Assembly: GCF_900176595.1 (NCBI RefSeq)
Contig: NZ_LT838813.1
Location: 3,056,001 to 3,120,000, forward strand
Length of the DNA: 64,000 nt
Source: Aquiflexum balticum DSM 16537
Lineage (GTDB): Bacteria; Bacteroidota; Bacteroidia; Cytophagales; Cyclobacteriaceae
Direction of reading: 5' to 3'
Each line of letters opens with the position of its first letter. Within the stretch, counting starts at the first letter, position 1. This document shows positions 25,467 through 33,847 of this stretch, piece after piece. The notes under the pieces were generated by a model. That model was not told the origin of the DNA. It did no database searches and worked only from the letters and a program-made list of their open reading frames with translations. Position numbers and translations under genes: made by a program.

Positions 25467-26672
25467 ATGCTCGGCAAATTTCTCCATTTCTTTGTAATTA
25501 TTTTAGTTTTCCCGCTTTTCTTAGGATGTAACTCCAAGCCAGTCCAGGAAAGCAAGACCGAGGTCGATAAAACAGTCATCATGGCTTATTATGTCCCAGA
25601 GAAGGAGTATCAGCCTGAAAATATTCCTGTTGAAAAATTGACCCATATTATTTTTTCTTTTACCAAAGTTATTGATGGGGAAATGGCTTTCAGCAATCCG
25701 GAAATTTCTGGACCTAAGCTTGAAGCCTTGGTCTCCCAAAAAAAGCGGAATCCATCCTTGAAGGTAATGATAGCTTGTGGAGGCTGGGGAGCAGATGGGT
25801 TTTCCGATATGGCTTTGACCGATGAGAGCAGAACAAAATTTATTCAAAGTGCAAGGAGTTTTATTGAAAAATACCAATTGGACGGCATGGATATGGACTG
25901 GGAATATCCAGGGATTTCAGGTGCCGGAACCAAAGCCAGGCCGGAAGATACCGAGAACTTCACCCAACTGATGAAAGGTCTCAGACAAATGCTCGACACT
26001 TTTGATTCTCCTAAAATCCTGACCTTTGCTTCTGCCGGATGGGAGCGGTATTATGATTTTATTGAAGTTCATGAAGTTATGAAATATGCCGATTTTATGA
26101 ATGTCATGACCTATGACCAAGTTTCCGGGGAATCCATTTATACAGGTCATCACACCCCTTTGGGAAATGTGCCCAGCGAAGACATTGCAGGTACTCCCTT
26201 TCAAAAGCATTTGGACAGTCTGTATGCAGCCAAGGAAAATCCCGATAACCATCCCCGATCTGCGGAAAAAATAATTGATTTTCTTATTAGTGAAGGAGTA
26301 AAAGCTGAGCAATTAGTGATAGGGGGTGCTTTTTATGGACGCGTATGGAAGGGTGTTCCTCCTGTCAACAATGGTTTATATCAATTGAGCAATGACATTC
26401 ACATTGGTTGGCTTTCTTATGATAAAATCCGCAGCCAATACGAAGCCGACAGCAATTTTCAACGGTTTTGGGATGATAACGCCAAGGCCCCGTATATGTA
26501 CAATTCCGTAGACAGTCTTTTTATGTCCTATGATGATACCGTCTCTGTTGCGCTCAAAACCCGTTATGCCATGCAAAAGGGATTGGGTGGTATCATGTTC
26601 TGGCAATTAGGAAATGACACAAAAATTAAAGGAAGTCTATTGGATGCAATTTATGTTGAACATCAAAAATAA
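25467..26672 (+). CDS. GH18 family chitinase-like lipoprotein
   Basis: 401 residues. The lipobox is FLGC with Cys21. The GH18 catalytic motif is complete: Asp139, Asp142, Asp144, Glu146 in LDGMDMDWEYPG, where Glu146 is the proton donor. The substrate-assisting Tyr/Asp region (MNVMTYDQVSG) and late AFYGRVW and GGIMFWQLG strands are present. It hydrolyses chitin or chitooligosaccharides, or is an endo-beta-N-acetylglucosaminidase; both use this motif. It is probably anchored in the outer membrane. It is paralogous to the partial GH18 at the left edge. The start at 25467 is the first ATG before the signal peptide. Confidence 0.94.
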   Translation: MLGKFLHFFVIILVFPLFLGCNSKPVQESKTEVDKTVIMAYYVPEKEYQPENIPVEKLTHIIFSFTKVIDGEMAFSNPEISGPKLEALVSQKKRNPSLKVMIACGGWGADGFSDMALTDESRTKFIQSARSFIEKYQLDGMDMDWEYPGISGAGTKARPEDTENFTQLMKGLRQMLDTFDSPKILTFASAGWERYYDFIEVHEVMKYADFMNVMTYDQVSGESIYTGHHTPLGNVPSEDIAGTPFQKHLDSLYAAKENPDNHPRSAEKIIDFLISEGVKAEQLVIGGAFYGRVWKGVPPVNNGLYQLSNDIHIGWLSYDKIRSQYEADSNFQRFWDDNAKAPYMYNSVDSLFMSYDDTVSVALKTRYAMQKGLGGIMFWQLGNDTKIKGSLLDAIYVEHQK

Positions 26673-27135
26673 AAACGTCAAGCGATAAAGTTAAGGTCTT
26701 AAAGGCCGGGATAATCATTATCGGGTATCGCCCAATTTTAGATATCCGTGCCTTTCAGGCCCATGAAAATGGACTAATTATTATTCTTTTATGAATGGGC
26801 GGTGCCTATTGCTTTGATATCAAGGCCTTAAAGCCCTATGCCACATCCTAGAAATATTTGATACTTAATCTGTCATTGTAGATTCTTCACTTCGCTGAAG
26901 AGTCAGTTATTCTTTTCCAACTTTCGAAAAGTTACCAATGACATCATAATCATCGGAGCAGCCGTCATGCTGAACGCAGAGAAGCATCTCATGGGGATCA
27001 GAAAACGGTTAATATAATCCTATATAGGACCGCTGGAGATCCTTCGTGCCTCAGGATGACGCCCATCTTGATGTCATTACCCTTTCTGTAAATGCCAATT
27101 TTCTCCACTCAGAATGACGGATCCGTCCCACTTCC
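26673..27135. repeat. Intergenic block with REP-like repeats and a dispersed GTCATGCTGAACGC-type element
   Basis: No gene. At 26690-26840 a short direct repeat AAGGYCTTAAAG occurs twice, with the palindrome GATAATCATTATC and several GGCC/GGGC half-hairpins. From about 26875 to 27125 there is a string of sequences of the type GTCATGCTGAACGCAGAGAA, GCATCTC, GAGATCCTTCG and CTCAGGATGACG (and CTCAGAATGACGG), which look like degenerate inverted copies of one unit. I have the impression of a common intergenic repeat in this phylum, but that is from memory. Confidence 0.55.
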
Positions 27136-28269
27136 TCACTTCCCGTCATAACTGATTCTATATACACAATTGGCCATATCGTCTGATACCAGCATACTAC
27201 CATCAGGCATCTGCATCACGTCCACAGGCCTTCCCCAAGCATCTTGGGTGTCGTGATTGAGCCAGCCTTCGGCAAAGACTACTTCTTTTACCACTTTTTG
27301 ATTTCCGTCCAGGACCACATTGGTCAGTTGATAGCCGATTTTCTTGCTTCGGTTCCAAGAACCATGTTTGGCAATGAAAATATTGTTTTTGTATTGTGTA
27401 GGAAACTGGCTTCCTGTATAAAAGCGCATACCCAATGGTGCTGTATGTGGGCCTAATTTTAAAGCAGGGGCAGTATAGGCAGATTTGTCTTTTCCTTTAT
27501 TTCCAAACTCAGGATCTTTGACATCCCCGGCATGCCAATAAGGATAACCGAAATGCAGTCCTTTTTGAGGCGCACGGTTGAGTTCACAGTCAGGAATATC
27601 ATCGCCCATCATGTCCCTGCCATTGTCTGTAAACCAAAGTTCTTTGGTGGTAGGATGCCATGCAAAGCCAACACTGTTTCTGATTCCGTGAGCAAAGATT
27701 TCAGGTTTGATATTGGAAGATTTTACGTCAATTCTTGTGATAGTTGCAAAAATTTCTTCAGGGTCACAGATATTGCAGGGAGCGCCAACCGGTACATAAA
27801 GCATTCCATCAGGCCCAAAAGCGATGAATTTCCATCCATGATGGGCTTTATCAGGATATTGGTCATAGACCACTTCGAAGGTAGGTTTGTCCAGATTGTT
27901 ATCAATATCCTTAAATCTCAAAATCCTGCTTACCTCAGCCACATACAAATCGCCATCTTTAAAAGCAACTCCATTTGGCATCCTGAGTCCGGAAGCCAAG
28001 GTATATTTTTTATCCGCCTTTCCGTCACCATTGGTATCCTTTAAGGCATAGACATTTTTGCCCTGACGATTGCCAACAAAAACGGTGCTTCCATCGGCAT
28101 TCATGGCCAAGGAACGTGCATCCGGCACATCCTCTGCCCAGACTTCAATTTTAAATCCCTTTGGAAGTTTGATGGTTTCCAATTGTATATAGGATTCTTT
28201 CTTTTGGGCATTGCATGAAAATGCTGCAAGACAAAAAAATGCGATTAGAGATATTTGGAGTTTTTTCAT
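27136..28269 (-). CDS. PQQ-dependent sugar dehydrogenase-like (sorbosone dehydrogenase family) lipoprotein
   Basis: 377 residues from the Met at 28269 (MKKLQISLIAFFCLAAFSC); the frame extends to 28287 but the signal peptide favours this start. The lipobox ends at Cys of AAFSCNAQ. The rest is a six-bladed beta-propeller of the glucose/sorbosone dehydrogenase type (KLPKGFKIEVWAEDVPDARS, FGPDGMLYVPVGAP, NGRDMMGDDIPDCELN). These enzymes oxidise aldoses with PQQ, though several members lack a known substrate. Together with the haem-binding dehydrogenase and GH18 next door it suggests extracytoplasmic sugar oxidation. Confidence 0.87.
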   Translation of the reverse strand: MKKLQISLIAFFCLAAFSCNAQKKESYIQLETIKLPKGFKIEVWAEDVPDARSLAMNADGSTVFVGNRQGKNVYALKDTNGDGKADKKYTLASGLRMPNGVAFKDGDLYVAEVSRILRFKDIDNNLDKPTFEVVYDQYPDKAHHGWKFIAFGPDGMLYVPVGAPCNICDPEEIFATITRIDVKSSNIKPEIFAHGIRNSVGFAWHPTTKELWFTDNGRDMMGDDIPDCELNRAPQKGLHFGYPYWHAGDVKDPEFGNKGKDKSAYTAPALKLGPHTAPLGMRFYTGSQFPTQYKNNIFIAKHGSWNRSKKIGYQLTNVVLDGNQKVVKEVVFAEGWLNHDTQDAWGRPVDVMQMPDGSMLVSDDMANCVYRISYDGK

Positions 28270-28287
28270 AGTGTTATTTTTTAACAT

Positions 28288-28704
28288 TAATTGTTGTTGA
28301 ACTGCAGTTAGTTAAACCCTTTCAGGGTTTTGTTCCTGCTTGACTTATCCTCTGTCCTCCGGGTTTCACCCGGGGTAAAGAACCTAACGGTATTCAATCC
28401 CTCCGGGATTTTGCAATATTCATGACTTCTCGTAAATGTTGGTATAACTGGAAATATTTTCTGTCGTTCTTAGGGGTTCATCACTTCGCTGAAAACTACC
28501 TGGTTAAATTTAGTACAAAAAAAAGCTCGGTCTGCATGACGCGCCTTCTTTCACAGGACTCTTGGTACTTAGTACTTTGTACATGGTACTTTGTTCCAAC
28601 TTCCCAGACCCTCCCAATTTACCCAAATCCCGCCTTTTTGCCACTTTAAGTTTAATATTCCTTTCGAAATCCTTTTTTAATGGCAGAATAGCTATTTTTG
28701 CAGC
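28288..28704. repeat. Intergenic tandem REP-like hairpins (3-nt loops)
   Basis: Three hairpins of 6-7 bp with 3-nt TTC/TCC loops occur within 100 bp: AAACCCT-TTC-AGGGTTT (28314-28330), CCGGGT-TTC-ACCCGG (28359-28373) and AATCCC-TCC-GGGATT (28396-28410). The rest of this 417-bp gap between divergent genes shows no gene; it must also hold the promoters of the sugar dehydrogenase and ABC-F genes, which I could not define. Confidence 0.65.
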
Positions 28705-30633
28705 ATGTTATCAATCAGTAATCTTTCATATTTCATCGGTGGCAGGGCTTTGTATGAAAATGCTTCCCTGCATATCAAACCAAAAGACAAAATCGGACTG
28801 GTCGGACTCAACGGTACCGGGAAGTCTACCTTATTAAAAATCATCAATGGTGATTACCAACCTACTTCAGGAGAGGTTCAAAAAGCCAAAGGAACGACTA
28901 TAGGTTTTTTGAATCAGGATCTGCTTTCTTACCAATCAGAGGACAGTATTCTGAATGTGGCTTTGGAAGCATTTCAGGAGACTCTGAAATTGCAGGAAGA
29001 GATAGATGCTGTCCTCAAACAAATGGAGACAGATTATTCAGATGAAATTATCAATAAACTCGCTAAGCTTCAGGATCAATTTGAAGCCAATGAGGGATAT
29101 ACCATCAAAGCCAAAGCAGAGGAGGTTTTAGAAGGGATAGGATTTAACACCAAAGACCTGAACAGACCTTTGAAAACTTTCTCAGGAGGGTGGAGGATGC
29201 GGGTAATGTTGGCCAAATTGCTTTTGGAAAAACCTGCCCTTTTGATGCTGGATGAACCTACCAACCACTTGGATTTACCTTCTATTCAATGGGTTGAAAA
29301 TTACCTCAAAAACTATGAAGGCGCAGTAGTGGTGGTCTCCCATGATCAGGAATTTTTGGATAATTGTATTGATACTACCGTGGAAGTTTCCAATGGAACT
29401 TTGACTACTTATTCCGGGAATTACTCTTTTTACCTGGAGGAGAAAAAGGAGCGCATGGAAATCCAGCAGAATGCCTATGAAAATCAACAACAGATGATCA
29501 AGCAAACGGAGAGGTTTATTGAGCGTTTCCGGGCCAAAGCAACTAAATCCAATCAGGTACAGTCCAGAATCAAAGCCTTGGACAGGTTGGACAGGGTCAA
29601 TGAAGTGGTTGATGATAACATTTCCGTTAATTTCAAATTCAGATTTTCCCAAAAATCAGGAAGAGATGTGGTGACCTTGGACCATGTGTCCAAAGCTTAC
29701 GGTGATTTGGTGATTTTGAGAGATACTTCTGCAAGGATTGAACGAGGAGATAAAATAGCCCTGATCGGTGCCAATGGAAAGGGTAAATCCACTTTGTTGA
29801 GGATCATCGATGGTACCGAACCCATAAAGGGTAAAAGAGAACAGGGGCACAATGTGATCAAATCCTTTTATGCACAGCATCAGTTGGAAGCCTTGAATGT
29901 GGACAATGAGATACTTCAGGAAATGGTGCAGGCAGGTTCCAAAAAGACCGAAACCGAGTTGAGGAATGTGTTGGGTTGTTTCCTATTCACCAACGAGGAC
30001 GTATTCAAGAAAATCAAAGTCCTATCAGGTGGGGAAAAATCAAGGGTAGCTTTGGCCAAAACCATGATTTCTGAAGCCAATTTCCTGCTTTTGGATGAAC
30101 CGACCAACCACTTGGACATGCAGTCGGTCAATATCCTGATCCAGGCCATGGAACAGTATGAAGGTACTTTCATTACCGTGTCCCACGACAGACATTTTAT
30201 TAGGGGAGTTGCAAATAAAATCTGGTATATCGAAAACAATCAGATCAAGGAATATCCGGGGACTTATGATGAGTTTGTCTTTTGGAAATCCCAACAGGAG
30301 CTGATACCGGCAGAATCCAAAAAACCTGATAATAGCCCAAAGCCTGAGGTTAAAAAAAGGGAGTTCAACAATACTGAAAACTTACAGGCGAAAAAAGATC
30401 TTAAGAAAAAGGAAGAACAATTGGCCTTGATTGAAGAGAAAATCATCCAATTTGAAGAAAAAAAGAAAGCTTTGGAAGCTAAATTGGCTGATCCTGAAAT
30501 CTACTCCGATGGGCAAAAACTGGATCATCTGAATCAGGAATACCAAAAACTTAAAATTGAAGAGGAGAAAGTCAATGCGGAGTGGGAGGTTTTGGTGGAA
30601 GAAATAGGTCAAATTCAGGAAGCCATTTCCTGA
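28705..30633 (+). CDS. ABC-F family ATPase (ribosome-associated)
   Basis: 642 residues, two fused ABC domains without membrane segments. Walker A motifs are GLNGTGKST (about 34-42) and GANGKGKST (about 354-362). Signature motifs are FSGGWRMRV and LSGGEKSRV, each followed by a Walker B ending LLMLDEPTNHLD and LLLDEPTNHLD. A lysine/glutamate-rich coiled coil forms the last about 90 residues (KKDLKKKEEQLALIEEKIIQ), as in Uup-type members. ABC-F proteins act on the ribosome E site in translation or antibiotic protection. It is not an exporter. Confidence 0.93.
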   Translation: MLSISNLSYFIGGRALYENASLHIKPKDKIGLVGLNGTGKSTLLKIINGDYQPTSGEVQKAKGTTIGFLNQDLLSYQSEDSILNVALEAFQETLKLQEEIDAVLKQMETDYSDEIINKLAKLQDQFEANEGYTIKAKAEEVLEGIGFNTKDLNRPLKTFSGGWRMRVMLAKLLLEKPALLMLDEPTNHLDLPSIQWVENYLKNYEGAVVVVSHDQEFLDNCIDTTVEVSNGTLTTYSGNYSFYLEEKKERMEIQQNAYENQQQMIKQTERFIERFRAKATKSNQVQSRIKALDRLDRVNEVVDDNISVNFKFRFSQKSGRDVVTLDHVSKAYGDLVILRDTSARIERGDKIALIGANGKGKSTLLRIIDGTEPIKGKREQGHNVIKSFYAQHQLEALNVDNEILQEMVQAGSKKTETELRNVLGCFLFTNEDVFKKIKVLSGGEKSRVALAKTMISEANFLLLDEPTNHLDMQSVNILIQAMEQYEGTFITVSHDRHFIRGVANKIWYIENNQIKEYPGTYDEFVFWKSQQELIPAESKKPDNSPKPEVKKREFNNTENLQAKKDLKKKEEQLALIEEKIIQFEEKKKALEAKLADPEIYSDGQKLDHLNQEYQKLKIEEEKVNAEWEVLVEEIGQIQEAIS

Positions 30634-30679
30634 TTTTGGCATAGTTTTTTATATTGCTATTCTATAAACAAAAATTAAG

Positions 30680-31945
30680 ATGCGGATTCTGAGTTTAATA
30701 ACTTCACTATTTTTTTTTCTATTTCTGCAAACAAACGCCCAAACAGTCTATGAAGACAGGGTTTTTGAAGACAATATCCAGTCTGTAAGGTTATTCCCCA
30801 GTTCAGTCGAATTTGCAGCCCAAATGAACTCCCCTGTAATTGAGTTGAACAGCGGTTCCCTTAATCTTACTTTTGATGATTTGGCTTATGACCCGGATAT
30901 GTATTCCGCAAAGGTGATTCACTGTAACTTTGATTGGACTCCTTCTGATCTCAAAGAGCCTGAATACCTCAATGAGTACAATGAATTCAATATTCTGGAT
31001 TATAGCTATTCAATTGATACCAGAGTACCTTATATCCACTATAATTTTATTACTCCCAGAGTCACTAAATCAGGAAATTATGCTTTAGTGGTGTACAGGG
31101 GAAGAGATAAAAACCAGATAATCCTTACCAAAAGGTTTATGGTTTTTGAGAAAATTGTTTCTTTGGCGGCTAGGGTAGTCCCTCCGGCGCAGATCGAAAA
31201 CCGTAGAAAAGTCCAGCAGATCAATGTCAATTTGAATTATAAAGCAAGGGAGTTATTTGATCCCAAAAACAACCTTAGAGTCATGGTTCGCCAAAACCAA
31301 AGGTGGGATAATGCAAGGATATTGGGAACTCCGACAATGATTAGAGAAAATACCAAATTGATTGAATACCAGCTTTTTGATGGCAGTAATGTCTTTTTGG
31401 CCGGAAACGAATTCAGATTTGTGGATTTACGCTTTGTCAGGGCAAAAGGGTTAAATATTGCTAGGACAAGAATGGAGGAAGATATTGTTTTTGCGGAAAC
31501 AGTGGTCGATGTGCCTAGACCCCAATCAGTTTATTCTGAGTATCTTGATATGAACGGACAATACGCCATCATGAATCTTGAAAGGAAAAACCATGAATTG
31601 GAAAGTGAGTACATGTTGACGACTTTCAACTTGAGGGCTGATGGGCTTAAAGAATCGCCCTATATCATAGGTTCATTAACTAAATGGGGAAATGATCCCG
31701 CTTCCAAAATGATCCTGAATAAAGATACCAATACCTATCAGGCCACTTTGCTGCTCAAACAAGGTTGGTATGATTATCAATATGCTTTCAAGTCTCCTGA
31801 AGGTTGGGATACCGCTTTTTTTGAGGGAAATTATTTTGAAACAGAAAACGAATATGAAGTATTTGTTTATTACCGGGACATGGGATCCAGGTATGATGAA
31901 TTGATCAGTTATATTAATCTGAATCCGAATAAAAGGAGGCTGTAG
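30680..31945 (+). CDS. Type IX secretion system plug protein (DUF5103)
   Basis: 421 residues with an N-terminal signal (SLITSLFFFLFLQTNAQ). The body matches the T9SS plug protein family (formerly DUF5103): an early SVRLFPSSVEFAAQMNSPVI segment, YDPDMYSAKVIHCNFDWTPS, a central beta-sandwich and a late QGWYDYQYAFKSPEGWDTAF segment followed by YFETENEYEVFVYYRD. In T9SS the plug closes the SprA translocon pore from the periplasmic side. This supports a Bacteroidota organism with a type IX export route. It follows the ABC-F gene by 46 bp and may be co-transcribed with it. Confidence 0.88.
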   Translation: MRILSLITSLFFFLFLQTNAQTVYEDRVFEDNIQSVRLFPSSVEFAAQMNSPVIELNSGSLNLTFDDLAYDPDMYSAKVIHCNFDWTPSDLKEPEYLNEYNEFNILDYSYSIDTRVPYIHYNFITPRVTKSGNYALVVYRGRDKNQIILTKRFMVFEKIVSLAARVVPPAQIENRRKVQQINVNLNYKARELFDPKNNLRVMVRQNQRWDNARILGTPTMIRENTKLIEYQLFDGSNVFLAGNEFRFVDLRFVRAKGLNIARTRMEEDIVFAETVVDVPRPQSVYSEYLDMNGQYAIMNLERKNHELESEYMLTTFNLRADGLKESPYIIGSLTKWGNDPASKMILNKDTNTYQATLLLKQGWYDYQYAFKSPEGWDTAFFEGNYFETENEYEVFVYYRDMGSRYDELISYINLNPNKRRL

Positions 31946-32097
31946 TGATTGAAATTTGACAGTTTGGGAAAGTTTCTAAGTTCTCACAGCTTTTCTTCGT
32001 ATGATCCGGAGAGAATCTTTCAATTTCACAAACATCGAAATATTCAAAATTAAGAACCCTCCGGCTTTTAGAATTTAATCTATCACTATCACCATTA

Positions 32098-33570
32098 TTA
32101 TGATTTGATATTGGGTTTTGGAAGCGCTGCCTTTGTATTTCTAAGCCAATTCATAAGTTTAGCTTTTAAGTAATCCGCTTTTTCGGTTTCCACCAAAATC
32201 AGGTTGTTTCGCTCTCCGATATCTGTTTTCAGGTTATAAAGTTCCGATCTGTTATCCTCATAAAAATATATCAGCTTCCACCCATCTTCCTGTATAACAG
32301 AACCGGGATTCCCACCCTGATTCCCATAGTGCGGATAATGCCAATACAGCGCGTCTCTTGCAATTGCCCCGGATTGATTTTGAAGGAGTGGGCTTAAACT
32401 GAACCCGTCTATTTCTCCGTTCCCTTTGAAGCTGTCGTTTAATCCAGCCAATTCAATAAGTGTGGGGTAAAAATCCATACTGATGACAGGACTGTTATTT
32501 TCGATTCCTTCAGGGATTTGACCTTTCCAGGAAAAAATCAAAGGAACTCTGATTCCTCCTTCATACAGCCAACCTTTACCTGCCCTTAGTGGGAGGTTAG
32601 ATGTTGGACTTCCTTCTGCGGTAGAAAGACCACCATTGTCTGAGAAGAAAACAATAATGGTATTTTCCAATAAATTATTCCTTTCCAGGCTTTCCAATAC
32701 CAACCCTACAGCTGTATCCATCGCCTCAACCATTCCTGCATATACGGCATGAGCCTGAGTAGTCCGGTTTTTATTGGCATATTCAGGTTCAAACTCGTCT
32801 GTTAGGTTTAATTTGGCCCTCTTCCTGAGGTATTTGAGTTCTAGTTCCTCTGTAGTCATTAGGGGGGTATGCACCGAATAAAAAGATAGATAAGCCAAAA
32901 ATGGGTCATTTTTATGGCTATCAATAAAAGAAGCGGTTTCCTGTGCCAACCTTAGAGGCAAGTATTCACCCTCAGGACCATTTTCCATTCTTGGGTTGTC
33001 ATAGGGTGAAAAGTATCTATTTCCACCATATGGGCCTCCTCGGTTGGTTCCACCGATATTGATATCAAATCCCTGATGTTCTGGCCAATGTTCTGCTGTT
33101 TCTCCCAAATGCCATTTTCCCGCAAAGAAAGTTTTGTAACCGGCATCTTGAAATGCCTCTGCCAAGGTATATTCCTCCAATGCCATATTAGGACTGTACT
33201 CAGCCGGGATCAAGGGTTTGTTTTTTGTCCAGTGATTTTGATAATTCCAGGGCTGCGGAGCGCCAAACCAATCTGTATTGTAAGTTTTGGAAGGGTATTT
33301 TCCGGTCATGATACTTGCCCGGGTTGGAGAGCAAACAGGAGAAGCGGTATATGCATTTGAGAATTTTATCCCTGATTTAGCAAGTTTATCAATATTGGGT
33401 GTTTCGTAGAATTCACTTCCATAAGCACCCACATCCATCCAACCATAATCATCAACTATGATGAATATTACATTTGGTTTTTCCTGCTGCTGAGCGAATC
33501 CTATGGAATTTATACAAAGGAGTATGGAGGCAAGAATCAAAAAACTGTATATTTTGCGGCTTATCATCAT
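32098..33570 (-). CDS. Secreted Cys-type sulfatase
   Basis: 490 residues with a signal peptide (FLILASILLCINSIGFAQ). The sulfatase signature CSPTRASIMTG starts at Cys80, the residue converted to formylglycine, and the metal-binding IIVDDYGWMD lies at 38-47. A late FFSDNGG contributes the other metal ligands. Formylglycine sulfatases remove sulfate esters from sulfated polysaccharides, glycans or steroids. No sulfatase-maturing enzyme gene is in the window. The sulfatase at 33848 is divergent; pairs of sulfatases are typical of sulfated-glycan degraders. Confidence 0.93.
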   Translation of the reverse strand: MMISRKIYSFLILASILLCINSIGFAQQQEKPNVIFIIVDDYGWMDVGAYGSEFYETPNIDKLAKSGIKFSNAYTASPVCSPTRASIMTGKYPSKTYNTDWFGAPQPWNYQNHWTKNKPLIPAEYSPNMALEEYTLAEAFQDAGYKTFFAGKWHLGETAEHWPEHQGFDINIGGTNRGGPYGGNRYFSPYDNPRMENGPEGEYLPLRLAQETASFIDSHKNDPFLAYLSFYSVHTPLMTTEELELKYLRKRAKLNLTDEFEPEYANKNRTTQAHAVYAGMVEAMDTAVGLVLESLERNNLLENTIIVFFSDNGGLSTAEGSPTSNLPLRAGKGWLYEGGIRVPLIFSWKGQIPEGIENNSPVISMDFYPTLIELAGLNDSFKGNGEIDGFSLSPLLQNQSGAIARDALYWHYPHYGNQGGNPGSVIQEDGWKLIYFYEDNRSELYNLKTDIGERNNLILVETEKADYLKAKLMNWLRNTKAALPKPNIKS

Positions 33571-33847
33571 TATTGGTCATTGATTTAATCAATATTAAAA
33601 TGATTTTTTCTTCTTAACAATAAATTCCGCAAACTCTCATTGGAATTTGGATTTATCACTTCTCTATACGTTCTTTTAGGTAGAAGTCGTGGAGAGAATT
33701 GCAAAATGATTTAAAAAATACACAATTTGAAATCACCCAACTTCAAAATAAATAGAAAAAAGACCGAAGATGGAAGACCGAAGACGGAAGTCACTGTAAT
33801 GTGAATATTCATAAAAATTAATATTGAACCCATTTAAATTCTGAACT
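33571..33847. repeat. Divergent sulfatase intergenic region with 14-bp tandem repeat
   Basis: 277 bp between two divergent sulfatase genes, so both promoters should lie here. The visible feature is a purine-rich 14-bp unit repeated in tandem at 33761-33774 and 33775-33788 (AGACCGAAGAYGGA), related in style to the purine-rich tracts elsewhere in the window. No gene. Confidence 0.6.

Noticed and set aside
28314-28410. Possible CRISPR-like repeats
   Set aside because: Arms differ in sequence and spacing is irregular; they are separate small hairpins.
28693-28700. TATTTTTG as -7 promoter element of the ABC-F gene
   Set aside because: It lies only 5 bp before the start codon and has no -33 partner.
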